Below, one piece after another: positions 40,252 to 53,202 of a DNA stretch of 64,000 nt. A program made the position numbers and the translations under genes. Within the stretch, counting starts at the first letter, position 1, and each line of letters opens with the position of its first letter. Where the stretch lies: positions 106,857,602 through 106,921,601 of the forward strand of contig CM068826.1 in assembly GCA_028554795.2 (NCBI GenBank). The letters are read 5' to 3'. The notes beneath the pieces were generated by a model. That model was not told the DNA's origin. It saw nothing but the letters and a program-made list of their open reading frames with translations, and ran no database searches. This DNA comes from Sinohyriopsis cumingii. Its lineage: Eukaryota; Mollusca; Bivalvia; Unionida; Unionidae.

Positions 40252-40694
40252 ACTAACTTGATAAATGGTCATATTTATCAGAATTATTAGTCACATGCAA
40301 ACATAATTTTATGGTGTTCACTTCCTCATCTTTCTTGTTCCACTTCACTGCACAAAGCAGACGGAAGCTGAAGTAGCTAGTAGCCGCTTATATCATTAAA
40401 CAATGCTTTTTATCACGCGTTCTTTGCATTTAAGATCTGTATTTCTCATTCGTTTACAACATTGCTTATTTTTTACAGAAATCTGACATATTTAAACCTT
40501 ACAAAAATAACATGAAAATTATGAATAGACAAAATTGAGATTGGTTTCCAAATTATTTCCTCCTGTTTGATTGTATTACCATAATTTGTATACCAGTCAG
40601 CTTGTAACTCAAGGCCCGCTATTCATCCATTTTTCCTGCCGCACGAGGGTGACGCGGTAAACAGTAACGTCGAGATAAACCACTTTATTAGAAA
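40252..40694. promoter_or_regulatory. probable shared promoter of RGS (minus) and ALYREF (plus)
   Basis: 443 bases between two divergent start codons. It includes 5' UTRs and a locally CpG-containing stretch near 40620-40675 (GCCGCACGAGGGTGACGCGG). No TATA box clearly placed. Bidirectional use is inferred from geometry. Confidence 0.5.
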
Positions 40695-40910
40695 ATGGGT
40701 GACAAAATTGATATGAGCCTTGATGATATCATAAAGTTAAACAAAAAACCTGGTAGAGGACGAGGAGGACAGCGGCGAGGAGGTAATAATCTTAGAGGCG
40801 GACGACGGCCTTTTCAGAACCGAAGCCGCGGTGGAGGTGGTCGGGGAACTTTCAGGGGAGGCGTGCAGAAAAGAAGGCCAATGGGTAACCGATCCCCGTC
40901 TTTTACACGA
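40695..40910 (+). CDS. ALYREF: ALYREF / THO complex subunit 4, exon 1
   Basis: 72 codons in phase 0 from MGDKIDMSLDDIIKLNKK to a GTAAGA donor. The M-S-L-D-D-I-I-K-L-N start is the conserved UAP56-binding motif of Aly/REF export adaptors, and the following RG/RGG-rich segment (GRGRGGQRRGG, RGGGGRGTFRGG) is their RNA- and NXF1-binding N-terminal region. The protein couples transcription and splicing to mRNA export in the TREX complex, in the nucleus. An ORF continuing past the donor reads intron. Confidence 0.95.
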
Positions 40911-42056
40911 GTAAGAATCTTTTTAATGATTTTATTAATTAAACATTCAAACACTTCATCAATTAACCCAACCACTCGTTTCTTTTAGAAAACGCTTAAA
41001 ATGTCTTTAGTCCTACAACGTAAGACACATCACCCGATATTTTTGGTGATGGGTCTTGCAGCCTAACTAACGGCGCTGTGTAGCGTGTTGTGATGTCGAC
41101 TAACAGTGTAACGAAAGTCAAATTTTCAGGAATATCACACATAACTGGCAACCAATAATGACGCTTTTCTACAAAGTAAATTATATTGTTTTCGTCAGGC
41201 TTTGCTTACCCTGACTTTTCTCTAATTGATTCAAATTCTCACAAAAGAAATAGACCTGTTTTCAAATTTCATTGGCCTACATTTCAGTTGGCTTGAAAGC
41301 CAGAATGCCAACATCGGGTTAAGTTGAAATATTCTTTAACAAAATGGATAAAATATATATTATGCCTATTGGAACTGTAAGCAACATTTCATTTCATTCA
41401 AGAGACATATCCCCCCACTTGAACATACATAAGTATGAACATAATTCAGCATACCTCGACTACTGTCTCATTGCAACAAATTCAATTGTATGTCAACGGA
41501 ACATGAAAATATATCCATTTGCTAGTGTCATATTTTGATTCCACCAGGATAAAGACAGTACAGTAAGTATATTAAAGGAGACTAGAAATCAAAATTTTCC
41601 TTTTACGTATGTAATTCTCTACAGATTTTAATCAGACTGTCATGTTTATAAATTAAATAACGTAAGCGGGTAGTGATTTTATTGCATGGAAGATACCACG
41701 ATTCCGTAAATTGCAGAGTTTTGATGAGACGACAGATCACGTGGTACCGTGACGCAATACTAGCCAGTCCACGAATACAAACATAAACATTGGCAAGTTT
41801 GGCAGACGGAAGGAGACCATACTTGGGTTGCACATTCAAAACTTGAATCTGCAGTCTGATATAATAGTTTATGTACCGTATGGGTCAGTGCTTAAAGAAA
41901 TTTATTAGGCACAGGCCCCGGACTGGTGACTTAAATAAACTCAAGCCCTGACTGAAATTCCACAAGCCCGGACAGTTCATACCTGTCAACTCTCAAGCCG
42001 GGAGAAAAACCTCCCAATTTTGGGGGTATTTCATCATCTACAGCCCGATCTCGTAA
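40911..42056. other. ALYREF intron 1 (part), no gene seen
   Basis: Intronic DNA; no supportable exon or complete repeat. Confidence 0.4.
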
Positions 42057-42058
42057 TA

Positions 42059-45000
42059 CAGTGGAACCCCGCTATAACGCGCCCCGCCATAACGCGAATT
42101 CGGATATAACGCAGTCGTAGCATGGCTCCCGAAATTTCGTATATTCATTCACACATGGAGAAAAAAAATTTGAAGAAAAGTAAAAAAAACAAAACAAGAA
42201 ATTAACTTCATTTTGGGCATGAGATTAGTTGTGACTTTTACAATAATATGATCGTGGCATGGTTCCTGAAATTTGAAATTCATTTACGTGTATTTTTATC
42301 AGACCGTGAAAATATTTGTTTAACGTACGAGAAATAGTGTGTAAAACGTTTATTATAATTTGGTGGAAGAATTCGCGTATGACTTTTAATAATAAACGAT
42401 CGGAACTTAACAATTTATCCAGGTTCTTTAAGTGATTTTGGAGAAGTGATCGTGTATGAATTCTAAAATAATACGATATATATAACGTACGAGAAATAGT
42501 GTGTACAACACTTGGCTTCTGAAATTTATCAGTTTGAACAGGTTGTGGTAAAGCTCCGTATTCTACTCTAGAAGAGAAAACTGGTTTCATTAGGTTTTTG
42601 AATTGTTAAGCCGAAGTAAACATTATCGGAAGTGTTACTTATTACGGATCCATGAGTAAAGCCAGTAAATCGTCTTTGTGATTGTCTTCCATGAATTCTG
42701 TATACAGTCGTTGCTCAAACAATAGCCGACATGGGCTTCTTATTTAACTGCAATCACAGCCAAGCAGCAGACAAAGCTCTGGTTGATACAAGAGTCGCAC
42801 AATTTAATAAACATCAAAGGACGAAAGCCGCCAACATGTATGCTGTGCTTGGCGGTGTGATCAAACAACAAACAGTTGAAAGTAAATGATATCCACTTTA
42901 TTATCTGTAAATTAAAAGGGTATGAAATTGTACATCCGTTCAGCTTAATTTTGTTTTATATAAAAAGTGATTCGTAACCATTGCAGGCCTTCATTACTTA
43001 GTTATTGAGCTTTATCTGTGTACGTTGTTTGCTTATATAAAAAAATATTTTACTGTTATGGAAAAGCAAGTTCAAAAACGCAAGTCGTTTTCTGCTAAAG
43101 AGAAACTGTATGGCCTAGATCAACTAAAGAAGGGCAAACAACAAACTCAGCTTGCCAGAGATCTAGGAATCAGCAAGTCCACTTTGCGAGGGTGGAAAAC
43201 AGATGAAGGAAAGCTCCGTAGTCTACCCAACATTCTTGAAGAGGAAACTGGTTTACAGCGTAAAAGGGTTACGTTAGCTAATGACAATGTCCTAGATTCA
43301 GCTTTGTACCAATGGTTTGTACAAGCTCGCTCAGAAGGTGTTCCAATTTCTGGCCCAATTCTGGCCGTATCAATGGAGATGATTCCAAATTTAAGGCGAG
43401 TAATGGCTGGCTAGACAGATTCAAGAAAAGGCACGCTATCAGCCAAGTTCTTGTGTCTGGGGAAATCTGCTCCGCTGACAAAGAGGCTGCCAATTCCTAC
43501 CCGATTGGGCTTAAAAAGTTGCTGGAGGACGATTGCTACACAGCCGACCAAGTTTACAACTGCGATGAGACTGGTTTATGTTATAAAATGTTACCCGATC
43601 GCACCCTTGCAACCAAGACTGACAGTCACAAACGAGAAGGTTTCAAGAAGAGGAAGGACAGAGTGACTCTCTTATTTTGTGTTAACAAGTCTGGCAGCCA
43701 CAAAGTCAGACCTGATGATTGGAAAATCGAAAGTTCCCAGATGTTTTCATCATGTAAATATGAAGGCACTTCCATTTCAGTACACTAACAGCAAGAATGC
43801 TTGGATGAATAGCTCCATATTTGACGACTGGTTTCACAAAACATTCATTCCAGATGTTCGGGCTCATTTACGAAAACTCAAGCTGGAGGAAAAAGCTCTC
43901 CTCCTGCTGGATAATTGCCCTGCCCACCCCCCAGCGGAAAATCTTGTCAGCAGTGATGGCAAGATCAAAGTTTCGTACCTCACGAAAAACACTACGTCAG
44001 AAATCCAGTCACTTGACCAAGGCATAATTTCCGTATTTAAACAAAATTATCGCCGTGAAAAGATAAAGGGAATGGTAGCAGATAATAATGCATCCGTCGA
44101 CACATCATTGGCATTACTCAACTTAAAAGAAGTATGTCACCTTGCAGGTAAAGACTGGGATGCTATCACTGCACGCTGCATTGAACGATGCTGGATAAAG
44201 GGTCTTGGGCCAGCTTTTACGCCCTCGACACAAAATGATAGCGACAATGAGCTTGAATTTACAGGATTCACTGAGGACAACGTACGTTTAGCAGAAGAAG
44301 CACTCAAAAAATACGAGCACAGTCATCATGATATCCTTAACTGGTATTCAGTAGATGACATCTGCCCTATATACGAACACATATCAGATGACGAAATTGT
44401 TACAAATGTCCGCAGGAAGAATCAAGCTGCATAATCAGAACCTGAAACCAGTGACGATAATGATAACGATGACGATGGCACCCCAACTCCCCCACCAAAA
44501 GTGTCTGAAGCAGTAGTACATTTAGAAGCAAGTTTAAGGTGGCTGGAAACACAAGATGTTGACAGCGTCAAAGTCCTTCAATTAAGAAACATTCTTGACT
44601 TTGCTAGAACCCAACAGTTCGCGGCAAAGAAGCAAACGTCATTGGATATATTTTTCAAGAAATGATGAAATTTAAATTTGGAACCACACTGACTTTGCAC
44701 TTTGCGCAACGATTAATTTAGCAGTTTTCACGTGTTTCTTTTGATGTTCACAAAATCTGAAATAAAAGTTATTTGCACGCTGAAATCATGCGTTGATTGT
44801 TAATTATTCTTGCAGTTGTTGCATATGATAAAATCTTAGCAGTATGAAATTTGTACAGACACCGTATGTAGACCCGGGAATAGCTGCATGCAATGACCAT
44901 ACGATATCAGACGGCAAGTAAATGATTTCAATATTTTGTTCATCCTATATTTTACACGACGAATTCAGACTATTACAAAATTATTGAATATTTTAAATCT

Positions 45001-45402
45001 GTACGATTTTCAATGAAATTACATCCATTATGGATGAACTGCATGCCACGACGGCACGGTAGCATACGGTGTTGATACACTTTTCATGATATAGCGATAG
45101 TCTGGTATTATCGGTCAATCTCTATTATCGTTCAAACAAATAAAAATTAGTAAATGTTTTTAATGCACAGTAATAACCTATAAATATATTAGCCATCGAT
45201 TATTTTGAATATATCTTAATTAATGCATTCCAGTTAATATTCATCTGATGATAAGCCGACTTTTGATCATTGTACATGTATACACGTATATGTTCTCGGA
45301 AAAAAAGTTAAATATTGTAAAACCCCGCATTAACGCGACCCCGCTTTTAACGCGATCCGATTTTATGGACCCCGATCATCGCGTTTTAGCGGGGTTCCAC
45401 TG
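42059..45402 (+). mobile_element. Tigger/pogo-type DNA transposon, 3.3 kb
   Basis: Terminal inverted repeats start CAGTGGAACCCCGCTATAACGC (left) and end with GCGGGGTTCCACTG (right), flanked by TA on both sides (42057-42058, 45403-45404), as in Tc1/mariner-pogo elements. Inside is a broken transposase on the plus strand (43058-44664). Near the left end a short block around CGTACGAGAAATAGTGTGTA occurs twice (about 42320 and 42484). Confidence 0.92.
43058..44664 (+). pseudogene. Tigger/pogo transposase, frameshifted
   Basis: The N-terminal frame starts MEKQVQKRKSFSAKEKLYGL and carries the psq-type helix-turn-helix (QLARDLGISKSTLRGW). The reading then moves to the frame with ASNGWLDRFKKRH (CENP-B DNA-binding end) and YNCDETGLCYKMLP (first catalytic Asp), then to a third frame with LLLLDNCPAHP (second Asp) and SEIQSLDQGI (third Asp), a DD~30D layout. 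An in-frame stop at 44432-44434 precedes a further open stretch ending in QTSLDIFFKK at 44664. At least two frameshifts and one stop make it inactive. The final QxxLxxFF is a PCNA-binding (PIP-box) motif, known from pogo transposase. Confidence 0.9.
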
Positions 45403-45404
45403 TA

Positions 45405-46213
45405 TCTCTAAATTTTTCGCAGCGAAGTGTCGATTATTACACTACGTCTGTCAATTTTCATTTGTAAGAAGAAAAAAAAAACCAAACCCAAACCATTTAT
45501 AAATAGATATAATGTATGCAATCCACAGTCTAAACTGCCACACTGCAGACATCGTAGTGATATGACTGAAAAATTGTTAAAGCTACATTAAAAATTCAAA
45601 TCACACTCACACAAGTCTAAATCCGGCAGTGGACGAAATAATGTCACACAACAGTTTTTTTCTTTATTTCTTCTTCAGTAAATAGAACGTGAAAATTAAA
45701 CATTATTCAAGTAAATTTCAGATGTTTTTAAACAACTACAACAGTACTATAGTATAAAAAAAATTAAAAGAATAAAATTGTCACCAATTAGCTTCAATGA
45801 ATGATCACTGTGAAATTTTCTCTGCAAACAAAATCGCATCTCCATTTCCGCCGAAGAAACACCTGACATTCCTCTACCGTATATGTAAAGTTTAATTACC
45901 ATGATTAAATTACAAGGAATAAAACAAAATATACCATGCGGTATATGTGGCCCTAAAGAACTAATTCTGAATAAATATTTTGTTCAGCAAACAGTGTTAC
46001 ATGCATTAAGACTTAAACCTGAAGTCCATGGCATCGTAAGTAACAACAAAATAGGCATCGTTTATTTTGGCAATCAATTCCTGGTGCTTACACATACACA
46101 CACTGTCGAACATGGTTTCTTTGAAGTATGTCCGAAGGGCAGTCCTTTTCACAAGATCAATGCAAGGATAAGGAGTCTGTTCATTAGCCACAACGGCTTT
46201 AATGTTTGCATAC
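45405..46213. other. ALYREF intron 1 (part)
   Basis: No gene. About 45533-45612 is a 3'-truncated copy of the SINE seen at 36903-37190. Confidence 0.45.
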
Positions 46214-46217
46214 TTAA

Positions 46218-47566
46218 AGGAGAACAGAAACCAATGGAAATATAGAATAATAATAAAAGTACTATAGCAGAAAACCTTATTCTGAAGTATCATCTGCAAC
46301 CGTAATGCCAATATTAAAATATTTGCCTATCTTCTAGGAGCTGAATTTCAGTGACCTCGTATGCAAAATTTCCGTGCCTATTCGGTTACTTTCGGGATGT
46401 GACGTCATAGTAGCGACTCCAGCAGCCCAAGTGGGAGTTGCCAGAGTAATAGACAATACCATTTTGCGTTGCTTACGGGTGTAATGGAACATTAAGAAAA
46501 GCCTGTGGACAACATTTTTCTTTTCTTTTCCGAAAGATAAAGGCATAATGAAAGAATGAATACTTTATTACAAACGAGTCGATTTCAAAGCAACACCATA
46601 CAGCACTATGTGCTCGTTACATTTCTCAAAGTACTGTTACAAGAGGGATTCTGAAAAAATGGCAGCTCAATAATACGCAAATGCTAGGCCTAGACTAAAA
46701 GTTGGCGCTGTTCCAGACATAACGTTGAATATTTTAAATCCTGGGAAAAGTGTTAAACGTGCGAGTTACAAAAATAGGCAGAAGGCCGAGTAAATGACCA
46801 CAAAATGCAACAATCAATTCACAGATCTTTTATCTACACCAGCAGTGCTAAAAATAAATCTGATAGCCCGACGCCCTGGGCCCCTCTGGTTTTAGTTCCG
46901 GCCCATCTTGTATTCAAAGTGAGGTACCCATCAGGCATGTCGAAACAAAAATTGTTTGCCTGAGGAAACTTTGATCGCGCTGGTGAAATGAGTAAATGTA
47001 TTTTCAAGATGTTGACATACATGCCTTAACACGGCACAATCTATATCAAATCACTACTGTCCAAGGTGAAATTTAGATTTGATTTTAATCAAATGGAGGC
47101 TTTGCCAAAAATAATATTCTAAACCTGTCGTGTTTCGAGAAAACACAATTTTCAGTAATCTTATAAAAATTACAAATTTAAAAAAAAGATCATTGTATAC
47201 ATGTAGTATGTATAAACGGTAATCTATAATGATTGGAACTGATATAAAACTATTCATTGGGCAGCTTAAATAGCGATTAAAAGAAAAGAGGTCAAAGTTT
47301 CACATTAAATGTTCTGTTACACCCGTAAGCAACGCAGAACGGTATTGTCTTTTACTCTGGCAACTCCCACTTGGGCTGCTGGAGTCAACTACTATGACGT
47401 CACACCCCGAAAGTAACCGAATAGGCAGGAAATTTTGCATACGAAGTCACGGAAATTCAGCTCCTAGAAGATAGGTCAATACGGTCGCAGATGATACTTC
47501 ATAATAAAGTTTTCTGCTATAGTACTTTTATTATTATTCTATATTTCCATTGGTTTCTGGTCTCCT
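46218..47566. mobile_element. foldback/MITE-type element with ~265-bp inverted repeats
   Basis: The segment 46218-46490 is repeated inverted at 47307-47566 (for example CCAATGGAAATATAGAATAATAATAAAAGTACTATAGCAGAAAACC and TGACGTCA-containing blocks in both). Ends are AGGAGA..TCTCCT and the flanks are TTAA on both sides (46214-46217, 47567-47570), suggesting a piggyBac-like target duplication. No transposase inside. Apparent ORFs read across the arms are not genes. Confidence 0.78.
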
Positions 47567-47570
47567 TTAA

Positions 47571-48480
47571 TTACAAATAAATTATTGGAGAGTATCAGTA
47601 TAGACTGTCAAGTGAGTGAGATATTCCTGAAACTGACTACTCGTTCTGATGTCAACCGACATCAGATCACGCTATACAAGGCCGTTATTTGGGTAGTAAG
47701 ACATAGCAACAAAACAAAACAAAAACAACATGTACTGTCTTACATTGTAGGACTAGTCCTACAATGCAAGACATCTACATTGATATGCAGGGATCGTCCT
47801 GGGCTTCACCAATGTCGCAAATTGCGATTTTTTTTCCTTATTGGCGACAAAAATATCCCATCTGGCGAATTTTTTGGTGACAGACTTTTTGGTTATTTAA
47901 TTTGTACATACAATCATGGATTTGGACTGGATAAATTAAAAGGTAGAATGAAAGGAAGCCACAAACTTGACTAAGCAATGCATTGGAATCAATCTGTTAC
48001 ACAAATGATCCTTCGTTCGTATTGACAACCCCATCTTTACAGTGCATTGTTACATCATAATCTGCTTATGCTGACATCTGGGCTGAGTACTGTATGCTGT
48101 GATACAGTCAATCATGCTACCAAACTATACCTACAACTGACCGACTTCTGAAGACACGAATAGAACAGATACAATTAATTGAATGGCTAATCCTTCTGTT
48201 GTTTTTTTTTTTTTTTACATATACCAATACAATAGTTTTGCTGAATCTTCATAGAAAGCTTATAACCTTTGAAGTACCGACTACTGTGTATAAATACAAA
48301 GCAAATGGAAAAAATCTCAATCACAATTATATCTGTCGCCAGTACAGCATTTTACTCATTGATCTTTTCCTTTTGCCATCAATCCGTGTTACCGCTGCAG
48401 AGACTTAAACTCCACAACAAGAAATAGCAACAAAAAAAAAAGAGTTTTGCATAATTAATAATAATTATTTATTTCTCAAA
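47571..48480. other. ALYREF intron 1 (part), repeat fragments
   Basis: No gene. The part at about 48240-48350 is similar, inverted, to 53.98-54.10 kb (shared CCTTTGAAG.ACCGACT and ATGGAAAAAAT phrases), so both derive from one repeat. Around 47790-47880 a fragment resembles the GGCGAC-rich tail of the hAT copies. Confidence 0.4.
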
Positions 48481-48499
48481 ATACAGGAGTGAAAGAAAC

Positions 48500-49130
48500 C
48501 CTAAATTGGGTGTGAATTTATGCTTATATATATGGTCCAATATTGCCAGGTGTTGACTCGTGTAAGTTTCATTCGTGGGAATGGAGATCCTATTTTGCTT
48601 GTCGAGAAAATTTATAGAACATTCAGTGATCATTCTTGGGATTTTAGGAAGCAATTCACTACAAGCTTTGTGAAGTTAGCCATAAAGGGGAGGGGGGGCT
48701 GCTGAGAGACTACTGATGTCACCTGTCAGCACTGTAGACTGTGAACATGGATTCAGTAAGATGAACCTCATAAAAACGGACATCAGAAATAAACTCTGCA
48801 TCTCATCTCTCGAGAATTTAATGAGAATCAGCAGAATCAGCATGTACAGATGTGAAAAATTAGACTTTGAAACTACATTCAGCAAGTGGGCAGCCCTAAA
48901 ATCGCAACAGATATTCATGTAACACTTTGTAACAATTTGTTAATGCTTGTTGTAATTAGAGTATTAACTAACCCGTCTTTTGTAATTTTCATTGCCTGTT
49001 AAATTAATAGACTAAATTAACACTTGAAAAAATGTACACTACTTGTTCTGGCGACACTTGAAAATTGGCACAAAATATTGAGGTTGGCGATTTTTTTTTG
49101 GCAACAGCTTTTTAAAAGCCAGGACCATCC
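48500..49130 (+). pseudogene. hAT transposon remnant with C-terminal dimerisation segment
   Basis: DNA at 48540-48665 matches 1250-1375 of the first hAT element, and 49060-49130 matches 1915-1985. The plus-strand frame at 48716-48922 encodes MSPVSTVDCEHGFSKMN, a run ending in CISSLENLMRISRI, and TFSKWAALK. The V-x-x-E-x-x-F-S-x-M-N and S-L-x-x-L-M-R-I pattern is the hAT C-terminal dimerisation region. Termini not found; truncated copy. Confidence 0.72.
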
Positions 49131-52100
49131 CTGGATATGTATGCTCTTTGCGTCAACATCATACTGCCTAAATAAACCACATTGTTTGGCGTGTTCACAA
49201 TCTCTCAATTTTGTTGAATTCAGTTTCAGTTTGATAGCAGTCTAGACATTGTGACACAATGCAAGTGTTTCAAACATCACAGAAGGAATTAAAGAATGAT
49301 GGATTAATGTATGCTGAAAGATGTATATTGTGTATTGAGATATTAATGCTCATAGATGCTGCCAGGATGTGGGAATTGAGCAAAATTTGTTCGAATTCAC
49401 ACACTTTGATGTGTGAAAACTCACAAATTTGTTGAAAGTCATAACAATCTACAGATTAATGCTTATGCAGCTAGATGCAATACTTGTGAAAGACTTAGAT
49501 CTCAAAAGAGCTAACAGATTGGAACAGAAAAAGAGAAGAATATTGATATATTAGGTATATATTGAACTAGAGTTTCCTTTTCCCCATCCCCACCCCTTCA
49601 GTAACTCGTGAACTCTTATAACATGGGGTCAGGCGTGGATCTCATTTTTTTTAAAGCAGATAAACATTAATCCCTATTTCCTGAACTTGAAGAAAATCGT
49701 GATCAAAATTGGTAACTGTAACATTGATATGTCACTCATTTTATGGTTGAAAACGGTGGATAGAACCTGGAAAGTTTAATCAACATTTTGAAATTATCAT
49801 CTTTTAATAAGAAATCGTATAATAGTTACATTTTATTTCCAAACAACATTCTTAGTACACCATAATTAAAGATATTCAAGAAAATTTTTATCAATGAAAA
49901 TGTAACTTATGCCAGCGTATGCAGTACATTAATATTTAAATGCCAATTAAATAAATTTCATTAAGTGGCGACCATGTTTTGATAACTGACTTGTGAAAGT
50001 ATTTGTTGTATTGTTGCACTGAATTAAAAGCTGGCCTCCTTTGTATTATCATGTTAATTATATCTTTTGAATCAAATAAAGAAGGTGGAATACAAGACTT
50101 ATAGTGCAATCTATGTTTGTGAACCCCATTGTGTAAGAGTTATCGGGGGAAAAGTGTATTTGTAACAAGGGGGATCGGCCCCATTAAATAAAATCCCTGG
50201 CAACATCTCAGAATGCAGACTTGGGTGTGGCATTAGTCCTTGATGAAACAATGATAAGGCAGTGACAATCAATTTAAAAGGTGTCCTAATCTCCTTATAT
50301 ACTAAGATCTGGCCAGTGCCACTTTGCCTAATCCTTTTACAATCTCCTTGAAATTGATTGATAACATGCATGCTACTTGATTGATATTAAATTCATAGAA
50401 ACAGATCACATAAAAGATAAGTTTGCCTATAAAAAAACGTTGAATACAAAGGACTTGGCAGTTGGAATTTGCACAAGTCCAGGATTAAAAAAATAAGGTT
50501 ATTTTTGCATGCAATTCCATATCGTGGAGAGCTCTGAAAGCTGTTGTTCTATTTTTTTCTCACAGACGTTTTCAGAGTTCTTACATCCAAAGCAGTCCAA
50601 CCTGAAACAGTGCAACAAAAATTCACCTAAAGTAATGACATTTTGAACTCATTTGATGTTTCTCGCCATTCACATGATCATAGATACAAATTGTTTGAAA
50701 TCAGTTTGCATCATTATTTATTGGTTGCTTGTAAAATTTTGCTATTTATTGGCAGGTAATTATTAGTTTCTGAATAAAATTGTTTGAACCATGCATTCAG
50801 TTTTGCAACAGCTTGCACAACATATAATATTATACATGTTATACACACAATCACGTGACCAGTCTTGTCTGTGGTCAGAGTGTTGGCAATTCTGATAAAT
50901 ATTCTATTTATGCTGTTTCAGTTCATGATTTAACTGCCAAGATAATATAGATGCAACCAAATAATTTATCCCCATAGCCAAAACGGGGGTGGTGGGGGTG
51001 GTGGTGCATGGGCAGTATTGCTTTGTTTGATCTGCTTTTCTAGAGAAATGAATGTCAGCAGGGTTCCAGTGCAGGTCTTGAATTCTGGGAAAAGTCTTAA
51101 ATTTGAAAACTGCTTTTCTGAGCCATGAAATGGTCTGGAAAAATAAAAAAATGACTTAAAAGTCTGGAAAAAGTCTAAATGTTTTGTTGTTCCCATTCAC
51201 ATGATGTCATTAACGCTCTTTCCCTTCACTAAGTTTAATTGTCATATTTGGTCCTGGACAAGACATTCTGTCATAGTTTGAACCATGCATGGAGGAAGGT
51301 TTACAAATGCATGTTTAACATAAGAGCTACCTACACAATCCTAAAGGCCAAATCCTTGTGCAGTTAATATTAGACAATTCAGTTCAGCAAATAGGCCTAC
51401 TGGCTGATTATAGTGATGGCAATTTACTTTAAAGCTATGAATTACATCAAATTATTGGAGCCAGAAAAGTGTTATAAGTGAGCACTTTAGCTGATTGCTT
51501 GATTGAAATTGAGCTTTGAACTGAGTGGATCATGCATGTAATCAGAACTGGAACTAACTTCATTTTGAAAGCTCGAAAATATACTACACTGCAAATGTCT
51601 GTCAATTGTTTGACCAAACACACCATATAACAAATTCATAACTTTCAAGCATTAGATATGTAATTTTAATAGGTCTGATCACCAGCATAAGAGGTGTAAA
51701 TTTCTGGACTATGATTTGGCAATTGTTAGCAAAAATCTCACACAGATTAACTCCATATTTTTTTAGGCATGTCTTAATGTATTGCATGGATATTTTATTT
51801 ACTACTCAGTTTACCGGTAGAAGAACAAGTGCAATTTAAAAAATAGTAACAGATTTATATTCTTTGATTCACATGGATTGTGTTTTTTTTCCCCAAAGTA
51901 AATCAATGCAAGGTGAATTCTAATGTCCAATCAGGGATGATTTACCACCAAATTTCCTTGATAGGAATAACATGGGGATACCACCATGTAAGCCAATTCT
52001 GCACAACGATACGTCAGTTCTGTAAACATTGGATCACATGTTATTTTGGGTCAAAAATTTTGTATTAAGAAAGAACAATCAAACTTCAGTTAAGAAAAGT

Positions 52101-53200
52101 GATATTCATATAGTGTACAAAAATATCCATTTTAATTCTAAATGTCAACATGAAGACCCACTCAATGACCTTCAGTCTGTAACCCAGAAAATCCTATTTA
52201 CTATGTATTTTTTAGAATCATACAAATAAATACATTATATTAAAGATGGAACTGTGTACCTTAACAAAATTCTGCATCTTAATCCAAGTTTCCAAGTTGT
52301 TCCACATGTACAAAATCACCTACTACCCAATGTATCAACTTGCCCCTAGAACAGGATTCTCAAGAAATTCCTTGGCACATAGTCCATTTCTAAATTCTAT
52401 AGTAATTTTTCCCCATAAACAAAATTTAAACACATTACATCTATTTCTTGTTGTTTCTTTTCCACATAATAGCTTATTTTTTTATAAACCATTAAACTTT
52501 TTTACAAGATCAGTCTAGTTTGCTTAATATCTCTTGTCATTTATTGGCATTGCTGTGTTGAATTTGGTAAAACTAGCTATAAACTTGACCTAATTACTTG
52601 ATTGAACTGCTGACAAACAGTCCCAAGTAATGTATTTCATTTCTTTAGCCCAATGGACAAACATTACATCTTTTCAAAGTTGTGCAGAATAGACAGACTT
52701 TTCGCGTGTCATGAACACTCTGGGTGGTCTCCCATGTGTCACCAAAATTAATATTATTTTGAACAGAATATTCTGGTGACAATTGCCTCTTTTCAAATGG
52801 TAAGCATTGCAGTATTTTATTTTCGTCAATTGGTCAAATTTGGTATGCATTTTGCTTCAGTAATGGAGACAGAAACCTTATGTGCGCAGAAATGCCCACC
52901 AGCATTGTATATGTTTTCACTGTTTTCTAAATTCACTTGAAGAAATGCAGGGATGTCACAAAGTTATAAAAAGTCCAAAAAATTGTGATTTCAATTTGTA
53001 ATCGCTTTTGGCGTAATTTCTTAAGGTTTATGAGTGGAATGAGAAAACAAAAACTTTAATATGTAATAATGAGGGTAAATCCAAAAATGTTTACTGTTCT
53101 CCTTAAAAATACATAATTCAGAATACCTTGACCTAGCTACATATATCCTTATAAGGGTCCAGATCAATTTCACAAATAATCTAAAAATTAATTTACGAAG
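49131..53200. other. ALYREF intron 1 (part), no gene seen
   Basis: 4 kb of AT-rich DNA. ORFs at 50111-50371 and 52246-52518 show no motif. A GGTGG-rich patch lies at 50982-51006. Confidence 0.4.
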
Positions 53201-53202
53201 TA

